NCBI GenBank assembly: GCA_014526335.1
Contig: JACTAT010000041.1
Span: forward strand, 398,420-462,419
DNA: 64,000 nucleotides
Reading direction: 5' to 3'
Source: Chrysaora quinquecirrha
Lineage: Eukaryota > Cnidaria > Scyphozoa > Semaeostomeae > Pelagiidae
The notes beneath the pieces are model-generated. The model did no database searches and was not told the origin of the DNA. It saw nothing but the letters and a program-made list of their open reading frames with translations. A program made the translations under genes and the position numbers. Below are positions 54,117 to 64,000 of the stretch, in pieces; position 1 is the stretch's first letter; the number at the start of each line of letters is the position of its first letter.

Positions 54117-54937
54117 CCCTATTAGGTATGGGGGGGGGGCGTTTTTCGCCTCCTACTTTTGCTCGTGTATCATCTACATGAACTCCTTAGAAGCTTTGGT
54201 AAGGGTCTGACTTTTCGTAGAACTTATCAAGGAACATTTTGGTATGGGTTATGGTGTTGCGGACTTAGTCACGTGACCAGAAATCGGGTATATCTCTGTC
54301 AATAATAATCACATATGAAAGAAATATATATGGTTGGACTTCTCTTGGCGAGAGCTATCATTTGATATATCATTTGAATGTTTTTGGTATTGTTTGCAAA
54401 TTTTGTCACTTGTCACCTGATCAATTTAATTAATGTCTAATTAGCAACTTTTTTAAATTTTTGGATTGAGTCATGCATAACGCTGTGTAAACTATGCTTT
54501 TGAAGATTTTTACTGAAAATGAAGCTTGTTATATAAGTTTTCCAAAATGCAGAGAAAACAAAAAATTTTTTCCTCTTCATAAAGGCTTATAAAAGTTGAT
54601 AGGAAACAGCAATTAGCTGATAATTAGCTTAAATGATAGAGAAATTATACTTTTTACAGAGATTTTAACATCTATAAAGCCTTTTACCTATTTTAGTCCG
54701 ATTTAGCTTGATTTTCGGCAACGTAGATGAAATAGACATAATTTCACACTCTTCACGGTGGCTAGGCAACGTGTCACGTGACTAATTAGCAAACAATAGT
54801 ATTAATTAGTTACAATTGGGTACTTGCACATGTCTACCAAGTTTCGTCTCAATCAGACAAATAGCAGCTGAGATAACTAGGGGGCGAATAACCCCCCCAT
54901 ACCTAGAGAGACAAAAAATAGCCCATACCGAATAGGG
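54117..54937. mobile_element. 821-bp TTAA-type MITE with CCCTATTAGGTATGGGG ends
   Basis: The left end is CCCTATTAGGTATGGGGG and the right end the complement of CCCTATTCGGTATGGGC; inside the right end is a second CCCCCATACCTAG copy. TTAA flanks both sides (54113-54116 and 54938-54941). No gene is present. A TTAA target with these ends suggests a piggyBac- or Kolobok-like origin. It lies in the Wnt intron, ~55 bp from the exon at 54993. Confidence 0.85.
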
Positions 54938-54992
54938 TTAAGACAGAAATATCAATGAACATGAAACCTAATTATAAACAGCCAACATATAC

Positions 54993-55246
54993 CTTTCTCG
55001 AGTATTTTTCCAAATACAGATGTACCATCATTAATAACAGGGCAGTTCCATCGTGTGTCTTTGAACTGATATTTGCATTCTTCAATTGATATTTTCGCAC
55101 CCAATGCAACACTTTGCAGAAGATCAGGATACCTCTTGCACAGCTGCTTTTGCTTTTCAGATATATTTTGCAGTGAATTGCAAATAGACACTGTTTCAGT
55201 TATCTTAAGGTTTTGTACAGCATTCAAACCTTGCGTGCCCAAAGCC
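54993..55246 (-). CDS. Wnt protein, first recognisable exon
   Basis: The exon ends at donor GTATATGTTG (minus, below 54993). The likely acceptor is TACGTTAAG, giving 55246 as first base, but the frame stays open further so this end is uncertain. It encodes ALGTQGLN, SICNSLQNISEKQKQLCKRY, LGAKISIEECKYQFKDTRWNC, FGKILEKG. CxxIxxLxxxQxxLC and QFxxxRWNC are standard N-terminal Wnt motifs. The split Gly codon joins exactly to the exon at 47410. With the later exons it gives about 335 residues; the signal-peptide exon lies upstream and was not found. Typical Wnts are 350-400 residues. Confidence 0.9.
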
Positions 55247-56837
55247 CTTAACGTAACAATAATATACTTTTCAATCTTTATTCAAGTAAAATGAAAACAA
55301 TTTTAAATTTTTACACTGAAAGATAAGAATAAAAGCCTTATGCAATGGATTTTTTGCAAGTTTTGCCTCCATCATCATGTGTGCAGAAATGGCCACTTAG
55401 AAACCGGAATCCGGTGAAGTGCGAAAACGACCCATTTTTGTCTACACAGTAGTCAGAACCGGCCTACACCGAAAGAAACCAAACGAATCGAGACTTTTTC
55501 AACAAAAATATAACATCATTCGGGGAAAAAAACCAAACGGGCCTACGTTTCCAGGCTGTATGATAACAAATGTTTTACCTAGCACCTGCCTGACTACAAA
55601 CTTCAGTCTTACCAAATATCTAAACGCATGTGATATAAGATATTTAATTGGAAATTGTAAATATTAAAGTGAAGTATTATTTTTCTACACATTTAGAGGT
55701 TGGCCTCGGCTCAAGAATATCATAGCTACATATGAATCCTACGGAATGTTTCTATTTGTTCTCGCAAAAATTCAGCTTTTCGGAAAAGTTTCAAAACTTT
55801 CGGAACTTATTTAGTGGTCCAAACCGTCTGAAATGGCGAATTAAGCATTTTCATGAAGAAGAATAGTCAACAACTTACCACCAATAAGCATGGCTGTTTT
55901 CTATGACATCTATTAACAAAATAACTTTCACCAAAGTGATACTCCAATTTTGAAACTGCATAATGTCTATCTTTCTTCTACAAGAAATCCTTCCGTAAAT
56001 GCTCCTTCCTTGACTTCAGCCAATTAATTCAATCTGCGTTTATCAACTGTTTTGAATGATTTTATTCTTCTCCGATGGGACTTTTTTCTTGATTGCTCAC
56101 TTTGCGGTGCTCTCCTGGCATTTTAAAGGCAAACAAATCCATTATTTAATTCCTTTACGGTTTGAAAACGTGGAATAAACAAACTGTGTAAACACTAACA
56201 ATTGTTCATATCGATCGCGTCATTGTAGCAATTATTCACAATTTAATAATGACAATGCTCGATTATAAATGAGCAAATGCTGAAGACCACTTGCTTGTCG
56301 GCTGCTTATGATAAAAAGGTAATCCAAGCGTTTTTCTATTAATCTTTTGTCTCAATGGAAAAAACTTTCTGAGATAAGTCCCCTTGACTCTTGGCAAACA
56401 GAGCTTTTACAAAAGCTCAAGAACATTGCAAACGAAATCATTTTAGTCAAACGAATGCCGACTTTAAAAAGATTACCCGAGAGACTTAACATCTCAAACA
56501 AGAACAGCACTCATCACATCTCATCTCATAAACCGTCATAATTGCAAGAAAGTACAAAATCAGGTCATTTTTAAGGGGGTTTTGGGGGCAATTGCCCCAG
56601 TAGGCACTTCTTCGTGCCCCAGTAGTTAAGAAAAAAACAGCTTATTTGCCCCAAAACATGGGCCCCCTTTTGGACTGAAATGATCTTAAACACCAAAGAA
56701 TAAGTCTTTGTGGACCATGTGTTAACTGGGCGTTGAATATGTACTGACGATTTTGCTTTCTTGATGCTTGGTCGCTTATAACTCTATATGTGAAGAATAA
56801 GAAATAGCTATATACGAAGTATTCAGCAATTGTTTTC
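55247..56837. other. Probable Wnt 5' intron or flank, no exon found
   Basis: The Wnt signal-peptide exon should lie here or further up on the minus strand, but no hydrophobic start with a good donor was recognised. At 56560-56650 a GGGGGCAATTGCCCC palindrome and repeated GCCCCAGTAG units resemble an old MITE end. Confidence 0.4.
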
Positions 56838-58328
56838 CATGCTACAATTCGAAGTTATACAATAAACATTTTTGGGAGTATGGGAAAATGCCATATTTTC
56901 TCCATTTTCTGACAAGGTCTGACGTTTCCCCAGCCACGATTCCCCAGAGAAACAAATCATGAAATCTATTCATTGAATGCAATGCAGTCGCAAAACTGTT
57001 CAACAACTGGATTTGGAATTCACGCCAATCATTGTTCCAATTAGGTTCGGGAGGCACAACGAATGTGGATTCAACAGCTTGACAGTGTTCAGTTTTATTT
57101 ATCAGTGTTATGAATATTGCACATACCATTGAAAATTTATTAGCTGATGCGCTTATATGCCGTTTGAGAGCATCGCTCTTTTTGTGCTACAACGCTTTAA
57201 AGACAGAAAGACAGCGTTACACTGAATCGGATCCGCATCTAATCGGACCGGATCTGCAAAGAATGCATTTCGCAGAATGAGGTGAAAAATTTTCTAAGAT
57301 AAAATCTTTCCACTGCTTTAGTTTCTTAATTTTTCTTCCGTTCGAGACTTTTAATCTCTTATAAAGAGCTTCATAGGGAAAATGAATGTATGGTGGGCGA
57401 CCATTTATAGAAAGAATTCGCCCAAGAAAGTGCTGGAAATTTTGCTGCTGATTAGATTGTGAGTAGAGTATACTGCTTTCTAACTAGTGGCAAGAGTTAT
57501 CGTAGAATGTTTTATTAATACACGCAGTTTTCTTTTTAAGCAACCGCTTATCAGCAACTAAGATGCAGAAGGCCTAAAAGCTTAAGCAACGTATAGTACC
57601 AAAGGAAAACCTAAGCAACTTTTAAAAAAATTTTAATATTTGTAGTCAAAACTTGCAAATCAACCGAGTGTTTCTCGTTGAGTGAGGCATTTCATTGAGG
57701 GGTTTCCGTTTAAAATTCAATTTAAAGTCTCTAATGGTAGCAATATCAGCAGGGAGAAATTATTCCAGTCATTTTACGCGCAATGTTAGATTTTGCTGTT
57801 TTCTATCCTCTTTACTATTCTTAGGTCAAGATACAGTTAAAATTAAGCAACTAATCAAGCGAGCTGATTAGATTTTATAAATCATGAAATCTATTCATTG
57901 AATGCTGTGCAGTATCAATTAGACTCTTTAGCAAGCAATAACATTAGTCACTCGTTTGGATTCATAAAGAATTCAGATGTTCACAGATGTTTGGCTTTTT
58001 ATTACAATTTTGAAGTTTTGTACGACTCAAAGACCATAAGAATTCTGTACAAACACCACGATTAAGTTCCAAGAAAATAGCATTTTAAGAATTCCGAAAG
58101 TAATATTAGAGCGATTCTAGCTTCAGTGTTCTTCAAAATTTTTCGGGGAGCATGGGGTGCACCGTTGGTGCACGCTCTACTGAAGTGCCACCTTTCTACT
58201 TGTGTGAATCAAAATTTAAGTACCCTCCTACGCCCATTTGATGAATCAGAAAGATGTTTTTAGTTTGACTTTAGTCGGCAAATCGAGACGGCCACCCCCC
58301 TTCGACAATTTCTATTGGGACGGCCCTG
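56838..58328. mobile_element. Interrupted copy of the CAGGGCCGTCC hAT-type family
   Basis: 56838-56990 and 57879-58328 match, in order, about 19120-19687 of the 760-bp element, including the end ATTGGGACGGCCCTG at 58328. The two parts are separated by the 891-bp segment 56986-57876. A ~35-bp stretch beginning AAATCATGAAATCTATTCATTG occurs on both sides of the insert (from 56956 and 57880). The 5' terminus is not present. Confidence 0.75.
56986..57876. repeat. Copy A of a duplicated segment (also at 59173-60361)
   Basis: From CAGTCGCAAAACTG to GAGCTGATTAGATTTT this is almost identical to 59173-60361, except that copy B has ~305 extra bases (about 59363-59668) at a GAGAGCAT junction. It has no TIRs. 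A minus-strand frame in both copies begins MVCAIFITLINKTEHCQAVE, a hydrophobic start, and runs to the segment edge. Copy A is inserted in a hAT-type MITE. Class unknown: mobile element or segmental copy. Confidence 0.85.
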
Positions 58329-58376
58329 AAGCTATACAGGGAACAGGCCCTGAAGCTATACAGGGAACATTTTTTG
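58329..58376 (+). repeat. Short tandem duplication
   Basis: CCTGAAGCTATACAGGGAACA occurs twice in tandem (about 58325-58369), starting exactly at the MITE end. Confidence 0.7.
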
Positions 58377-59172
58377 AATACCGGAACTTTGGGCCCCTTT
58401 TCACAAGTTTGCCCCACTAGTTAACAATCCTTAAAAAATGCCCAGTACAAAATAGAGAGAATTCTCATTTCTAACAACTATTTTATCTATAGCTAATAAC
58501 AAACTTCTTAAGCATACCTTATTTTGCCGGGACTCAGTTGTTCTTAGAATTTATCGATCTTGGATTTGGAGAGAGACATAAGTAAAGCTTGAGTCGGAGT
58601 CTTGGATCATTCTTAAATAATTCTCAAATTTCAGCAATTTTGAGTCAAAAATTCTTTAAGACTGTACTATTATAAAACAAATGGTGTGATCTCAAAACAG
58701 AACAAATTTTGTAAGAATTTGAAAAACGATTTATTAATTGGCGACCCAAATGGAACTGTTTTACACATTTTGTATAACCATGAGCACTGACCAAGCGTAT
58801 ATTCATCAACCTTTTCGTCACACTTGTCGACCTAAACCATCTGGTCTGGGGAGGAATCACATGGATATCACAATTTGTTAAACAATAAGCTAAGATAACA
58901 GAGCCAAATACAGTCAGCACTAGCAGTTAATCGCTTCTTTAATATTTCAGAAAATGAGAAATACCCGTCATGATCTGGAAAATCCGAAACGAAAATCTTA
59001 TATTGGGTGTCATGCTCGAATCCAATACACCTTTTCAACCATTAGCCTCGTTTTCAAAAATTGTTCATAAGAAACTTTTTACCCCAGATTCAGATTAATT
59101 CTCACTTCTTCATTCGACTAGTGGGTCCCAAATAGCACTCTGTATAACACCCCCCTTGATCTCGGAAAAGCC
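58377..59172. other. Non-coding, nothing recognised
   Basis: A 91-codon minus-strand frame (58645-58920) has no family motif. Confidence 0.4.
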
Positions 59173-60361
59173 CAGTCGCAAAACTGTTCAACAACTGGAT
59201 TTGGAATTCACGCCAATCATTGTTCCAATTAGGTTCGGGAGGCACAACGAATGTGGATTCAACAGCTTGACAGTGTTCAGTTTTATTTATCAGTGTTATG
59301 AATATTGCACATACCATTGAAAATTTATTAGCTGATGCGCTTATATGCCGTTTGAGAGCATAGCTATGCATATTTGGACTTATGTGTTAAAGCGAACAAA
59401 GGAAAGATTGAAATATTCATGATTCAATTGCTTTTTGCTTAAATTACGCATTACTGAATTTGAAGCTTTTTAATTTCCGGAGACAAATCGAAGCATCTTG
59501 CCCCTCATTAATATTCATGCAAATTTTCATCACATTCGTTCATTCTTGAATATTTTCATAAGTATTGGTCTTGTAGCTAACTAGCTGTAGCTGTTTCTTG
59601 GAAATTGTTGACTTAAACAGGGATATGCAGTAACCGTAGCAGCAAGGTACTATGCTTGCACGCATGCGCTCTTTTTTGTGCTACAACGCTTTAAAGACAG
59701 AAAGACAGCGTTACACTGAATCGGATCCGCATCTAATCGGACCGGATCCGCAAAGAATGCATTTCGCAGAATGAGGTGAAAAATTTTCTAAGATAAAATC
59801 TTTCCACTGCTTTAGTTTCTTAATTTTTCCTCCGTTCGAGACTTTTAATCTCTTATAAAGAGGAAAATGAATGTATGGTGGGCGACCATTTATAGAAAGA
59901 ATTCGCCCAAGAAAGTGCTGGAAATTTTGCTGCTGATTAGATTGTGGGTAGAGTATACTGCTTTCTAACTAGTGGCAAGAGTTATCGTAGAATGTTTTAT
60001 TAATACACGCAGTTTTCTTTTTAAGCAACCGCTTATCAGCAACTAAGATGCAGAAGGCCTAAAAGCTTAAGCAACGTATAGTACCACAGGAAAACCTAAG
60101 CAACTTTTAAAAAATTTTTAATATTTGTAGTCAAAACTTGCAAATCAACCGAGTGTTTCTCGTTGAGTGAGGCATTTCATTGAGGGGTTTCCGTTTAAAA
60201 TTCAATTTAAAGTCTCTAATGGTAGCAATATCAGCAGGGAGAAATTATTCCAGTCATTTTACGCGCAATGTTAGATTTTGCTGTTTTCTATCCTCTTTAC
60301 TATTCTTAGGTCAAGATACAGTTAAAATTAAGCAACTAATCAAGCGAGCTGATTAGATTTT
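59173..60361. repeat. Copy B of the duplicated segment (longer form)
   Basis: 1,189 bp; matches 56986-57876 nearly base for base on both sides of an extra ~305-bp part (59363-59668). That part ends ACGCATGCGCTC, and GCAT occurs at both its edges, so copy A may have lost it by a short-homology deletion. The GGATCCGCATCTAATCGGACCGGATCC stretch is in both, with one base different. Confidence 0.85.
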
Positions 60362-61866
60362 GTCCATTACTATAAGAGTTAACAATGTGTGTATAAAATT
60401 GTAGGGAGTAACAATGAGATTTGGACGACAAGGTCCGCTGCCTATGAGAGGGATGGTATAAATATGCCGCCCCGGTTTATGGGAATTATTTCGTTGATTT
60501 ACCAGAAAGACAGAGCATCTGAGCATAGTGTTGTAGGTAAATGCTCCTTTTTTCAGTCATGGATCGAAAAGTGTGCATTTCCACGCCTTAGCAACAAAGA
60601 AAGTACTGTGAAACCATAAGTAAAACGACAAGCGGTACGATTGTATTCGATCTTTTTGCTTCGATATTGAGGAATATACTAATTTTCTTATATATTGAAT
60701 GGCAAATGTCACCGAGAGAACATTAGAAAAAGTAAACATGCCTTGAAAAAGAAAACCCGCTCAAAACACGAAAACAAATACAAATCCAAAAAGCCCGGAG
60801 AGGTATAGTACTGTTCTTGATATAATTTCGCTCCAGCTCTATGCCGCCCATATGGATTGGTTTTACCTCTGAATTCTCAAAACATGGGTGTATTTCTTTC
60901 CAAAATCCATATAAGAAGGTAGAAAATCGAAGATATTTAATAAAAATTTTATTCTTAGGTAAAAATAGCACCAATTTTCTACCTTTTTTTACCCAAGGTT
61001 GTTTTCATCAAGTCAGAAAAAATACCAAACTCGCTCAATGCCACAATGAGGGTAAAATTTGGAAAAAACGTCACGTCGTATCTACAACGCATTTTCTTAT
61101 GTTTTTTAAGACTTTGTTTTTGACAACGTTAGTTTTATTTATTCCAGAGCACTGTTACTTCGCATCGGAAGTTTGCGTTGTCTTAGGCCGTTCTCTGAGA
61201 ATTTGTAAAAATGAATTTTTATGTGAAATCTTTCAAAAAGTACAGAAAGTTGGACTTGCTATTGGGCGCATGTATTTGCGAATATAAACGAGCTTTAAAA
61301 ATATTTCCATCTTTTTCCTGGTAGCTACTTTTACTCCAGAACACCATGCGAATATCGAGGAGGAATAACTGTGGTCTCAACAAGTCGAAATTTTCATCCG
61401 CTAAAAGAATACTAATGGTGTGGCACAGAACCATGAAAATTACAATAAATTGTAGAAAAATTGACGAAAAATAAAATGGTTATTTTTGCTTAATTTTTCA
61501 AGAGGTTGATTAATGTCGAGGTATTTTGCTAATTCAGACACCAGTATCATTAACCCAGAACCGGGATCGACTCAGCGATTGAGCACTGCGGAAGAGCCGA
61601 GTTATTCTAAGGTAAAAAAAAACTGTGTTATAAAGTTCTAAAGAACTTTTTTTGATATTTCCGACATTAGCGATTTTGTTTAGCAAATGGACGTTGTAGT
61701 ACATTTACTTCACTTCACTGTTGTTACCATTGGTTTTACAGTATGGGTAGTGTTGCTAAGACGTTGCAATGCACACAATTACCGAGCAATAGGCGTCCAG
61801 GCCACGTGTTTATTCTATTGACTATGATTTGAGAGAGCTGAGAAACGCCCTAAATTTTGTATTTAA
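60362..61866. other. Anonymous stretch with one 148-codon frame
   Basis: The plus-strand frame 60841-61287 begins MPPIWIGFTSEFSKHG and is protein-like in places but matches nothing I know. No splice or promoter evidence. The rest is AT-rich non-coding. Confidence 0.3.
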
Positions 61867-62411
61867 CCCTAATCCTACCGGGAGCCCCTCAAGCTTTTCT
61901 TGTAACTGTTCTGTTGTATGGTGGATGTCAGCCTCCAAACGAGGCTGACTTTAAGCCATTATGTATAAGCTACAATTTGATACACAAAAGTCCCCATAAT
62001 TATAACAATAGGTCACGTGAAATTGCCTTATGTGGAAAGCGGTCATGCCAAATCACATATAAATGCCTATTTTTGCCAGTAAGTCTGATCGGAAATGACT
62101 AATTCTTTGCAAAGTTATAGAAAATAGTAACTAGCAACAAACTGTGAAGAAATTTCCGGATTTCTATTGATATTAAGGAAGGTTGATTTTTGACTGACAT
62201 CCAAAGCATGTTCTGATTATGATTTCACAATGACGTCATAATAGACGTGGGAGATGCCCAATTTACCAACATTACTCTTAATACATTGGCAAATGCCTGT
62301 GCCAAGTTTGAATGCTCTTGTTCTATTGGACAACAATTTATTGAAGGGGTGGAAAACACCCCCTCCCCCCTCTAGCTATGTTAGATCATAAAAGGGGCAG
62401 TAGGATTAGGG
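61867..62411. mobile_element. 545-bp TTAA-type MITE with CCCTAATCCTAC ends
   Basis: The left end is CCCTAATCCTACCGGGAGCCCC; the right end is the complement of CCCTAATCCTACTGCCCC. TTAA flanks both ends (61863-61866 and 62412-62415). No gene. It shares the CCCTAWT start and target with the elements at 44654 and 54117 but differs inside. Confidence 0.85.
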
Positions 62412-62618
62412 TTAAGAAGAATGTCCGCCTTTTTATGGGGCTATAATGTCAAAAACATGTCCTAATTATTACACCACTTGCTAGATTCTCCGACGCACAT
62501 GTATCCCTTGAAATGAGGATCAACGCTTGAAATGGAGAAAGGTTCGACGAATGTTGCTGAAGCAGAAATATTTAGCCCCCGTTTCTGATTTTCCATGATT
62601 TAGTTGATAAGATCATAC

Positions 62619-62870
62619 TTTACCCCCACCGTACTGAACATCTCCCACCGTACTCAAAGATATCCCCCCACCGTACTGAATATCCACCACGGCAATCATG
62701 ATGCCTCCCCACGGCAATCTTGGTATCCTCCCACAGGCATCATGGTATCCCCCCAACGTACTGAATATCCGCCACGGCAATCATGGTATCCCCCAACCGT
62801 ACTGAACATCCCCCAGCGTACTGAACATCCGCCACCGTACTGCACATCCCCCACTGTACTGCACAGACAT
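62619..62870 (-). repeat. Minisatellite related to the array at 20.6-22.1 kb
   Basis: Units such as CCCCCACCGTACTGAACATC and CCACGGCAATCATGGTATCC. Read on the minus strand it starts ATGTCTGTGCAGTACAGTGGGGG and ends GTACGGTGGGGGTAAAGTATGATC. The array at 20630-22122 starts ATGTCTGTGCAGTACAGTGGAGG and ends GTACAGCGGAGGTATAATCATAC. The shared edges point to a common carrier element. Confidence 0.8.
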
Positions 62871-64000
62871 CTCATGGGGTGATTTTTTACTTGAAAACAC
62901 CTCGCGAAATTCGATTGCCGTCTCGTTAAGTCGAAAGCTTTATTCGCTGAAAGTATAACAACGCACAACGCCATTCGAGTATGGAAATGAGACTTCTGCA
63001 TGGGAGTGAGGCTGCTGACGACAATTTCTTCTGTGCTCTTAAGTTAAAATTAAGCAACTACTAAGCAAAGTTTGCTTCTATAACAAGGCTGTCGGGAGGA
63101 ATCTAATATTGGGGGGGATGAACAACTGCAAATTATATGGTGAGGTTATTATTTATGACGTCATACTATTTTTTCAAAATAATTGAAGGGGAGAATAATT
63201 TGAACCCCCCGGTTCCTACGGCCCTGTAAGAGGTGCCCATAAAAGGTCCAAAGATAGGCAACTTTTTGAACAAGAACCGAGCGAAGTTGCTTATAAAAAA
63301 ACTGCGTGTATTTCATAATGTTTCATGTATAAAATTGTATCTGAGAAACTAGGGAAAGGAAAGACAACCTGCTTTTTATCTTGTTATCTTTGGGTAGTGG
63401 GAATCATTTTTAAAAAACTCATATTCTGAGACAAACAAAAATTGAACCCGGAACTTCCAATACTTCTAATTATTTTATGAATGAGTACAACTTTTAATGC
63501 CTTGAAGTTACAGAATAAGTATGAAAGACATTTTCATCTGACAGGGTCAAACACTAATATAGTATCTATGTATAGCTGTTTTCTTGCAGAAGAATTCGTC
63601 TCCTTGCCCCCAAAACTGAAACTAAAAAACCTTTCGTTGCTAGCTGCAGTTACCTTTTTCGAAAATTCCCGAGAAGCTTTGCTGCCATCAACTGGTATAG
63701 TGACACAGCTTTGGCGCTAGATTATTCAAAGGCACCATATGAAGGGTTCAATTAAAAGCGAGGGTAAAAGAAATGGCGTCAAACCAATAGGATTTTTAAT
63801 AGTATCAATAGGATCAATAGGATGCAGTTGTGGAAACTGGGGGGTTTTGGGTAACCATTCTTTAGGCATCTGTTGGAATACTTTTCTTTGTTGGCTTGAA
63901 GTACATGAATTTCCAGTTAGAAAAAATTTATCATTCATTATGAGAAGCTATAAAACCATTTCTGTTCCTCTTGCCCTCAAGGCAAAGCGCGCAACAATAT
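62871..64000. other. Non-coding end of the window
   Basis: Frames of 70-92 codons have no recognisable motif. A CCCATGAGATGTCTGTGCAG edge at about 62860-62880 belongs to the minisatellite carrier. Confidence 0.35.

Noticed and set aside
54961..55300. Treating the Wnt exon at 54993 as a retrocopy or isolated pseudogene
   Set aside because: Its donor site and split Gly codon match the exon at 47410 exactly, and all four exons are intact and in order.
60841..61287. 148-codon open frame as a gene
   Set aside because: No family pattern and a composition close to the surrounding AT-rich sequence.

Overview
The window is eukaryotic and almost certainly metazoan: AT-rich, gene-poor and packed with nested transposable elements. 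It holds spliced exons of a Wnt gene, the last exon of a mitochondrial ribosomal protein L10 gene, and relics of BEL/Pao, Ty3/gypsy, Penelope-like and LINE retroelements. The mix of repeat families and the SWIM/YqaJ and CXC-tailed protein relics fits an invertebrate, and a cnidarian is my best guess, but nothing in the sequence proves the phylum.

Layout. 0.7-1.25 kb: foldback element. 1.9-6.4 kb: a 4.5-kb element with ~215-bp terminal inverted repeats (TIRs) and an 8-bp target-site duplication (TSD), carrying a broken transposase-like gene and a nested 508-bp hAT-type MITE. 7.5-9.9 kb: tandem repeats, a CXC-domain relic and triplet microsatellites. 11.05-16.7 kb: a whole but inactive Ty3/gypsy element (143-bp LTRs) with a truncated LINE inserted in its RNase H. 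16.8-17.9 kb: a small MITE and the MRPL10 terminal exon. 18.5-20.6 kb: a second, decayed gypsy copy split by a 760-bp hAT-type element. 20.6-22.1 kb: a minisatellite with ~650-bp higher-order structure. 23.3-26.6 kb: a BEL/Pao relic. 27.0-27.7 kb: a SWIM/YqaJ relic. 29.2-30.1 kb: a Penelope-like element with a GIY-YIG domain. 30.4-31.1 kb: a broken F-box-like gene. 33.3-41.8 kb: several LINE relics and a 3.0-kb element with ~490-bp TIRs. 44.0-55.2 kb: a minus-strand Wnt gene with four recognisable exons; its intron between 54993 and 47410 holds a 5.9-kb transposon. 54-62.4 kb: TTAA-flanked MITEs, a duplicated ~0.9/1.2-kb segment and relics. 62.6 kb: a second minisatellite.

The most interesting item is the element at 47725-53657. 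It has a perfect 8-bp TSD (CTTTTTGT), 16-bp TIRs (15/16 identical) and subterminal GTGCAGTGATAA repeats. It carries one broken ~1,400-codon gene whose parts look like Cys-rich N-terminal modules, a DDE-type core (a DNVD motif, then a downstream Asp), a FEN/XPG-like 5' nuclease core and a C-terminal CXC zinc module. The element at 34616-37617 shares the DNxD and GG-x-H motifs in a different TIR context, and the relic at 8016-8240 is a third CXC tail. Together they suggest a family of large DNA transposons pairing a transposase-like core with a structure-specific-nuclease-like domain.

Most coding breaks are single-base shifts in short A or T runs. They could be real decay or assembly errors, so the working state of the elements should be judged with care.
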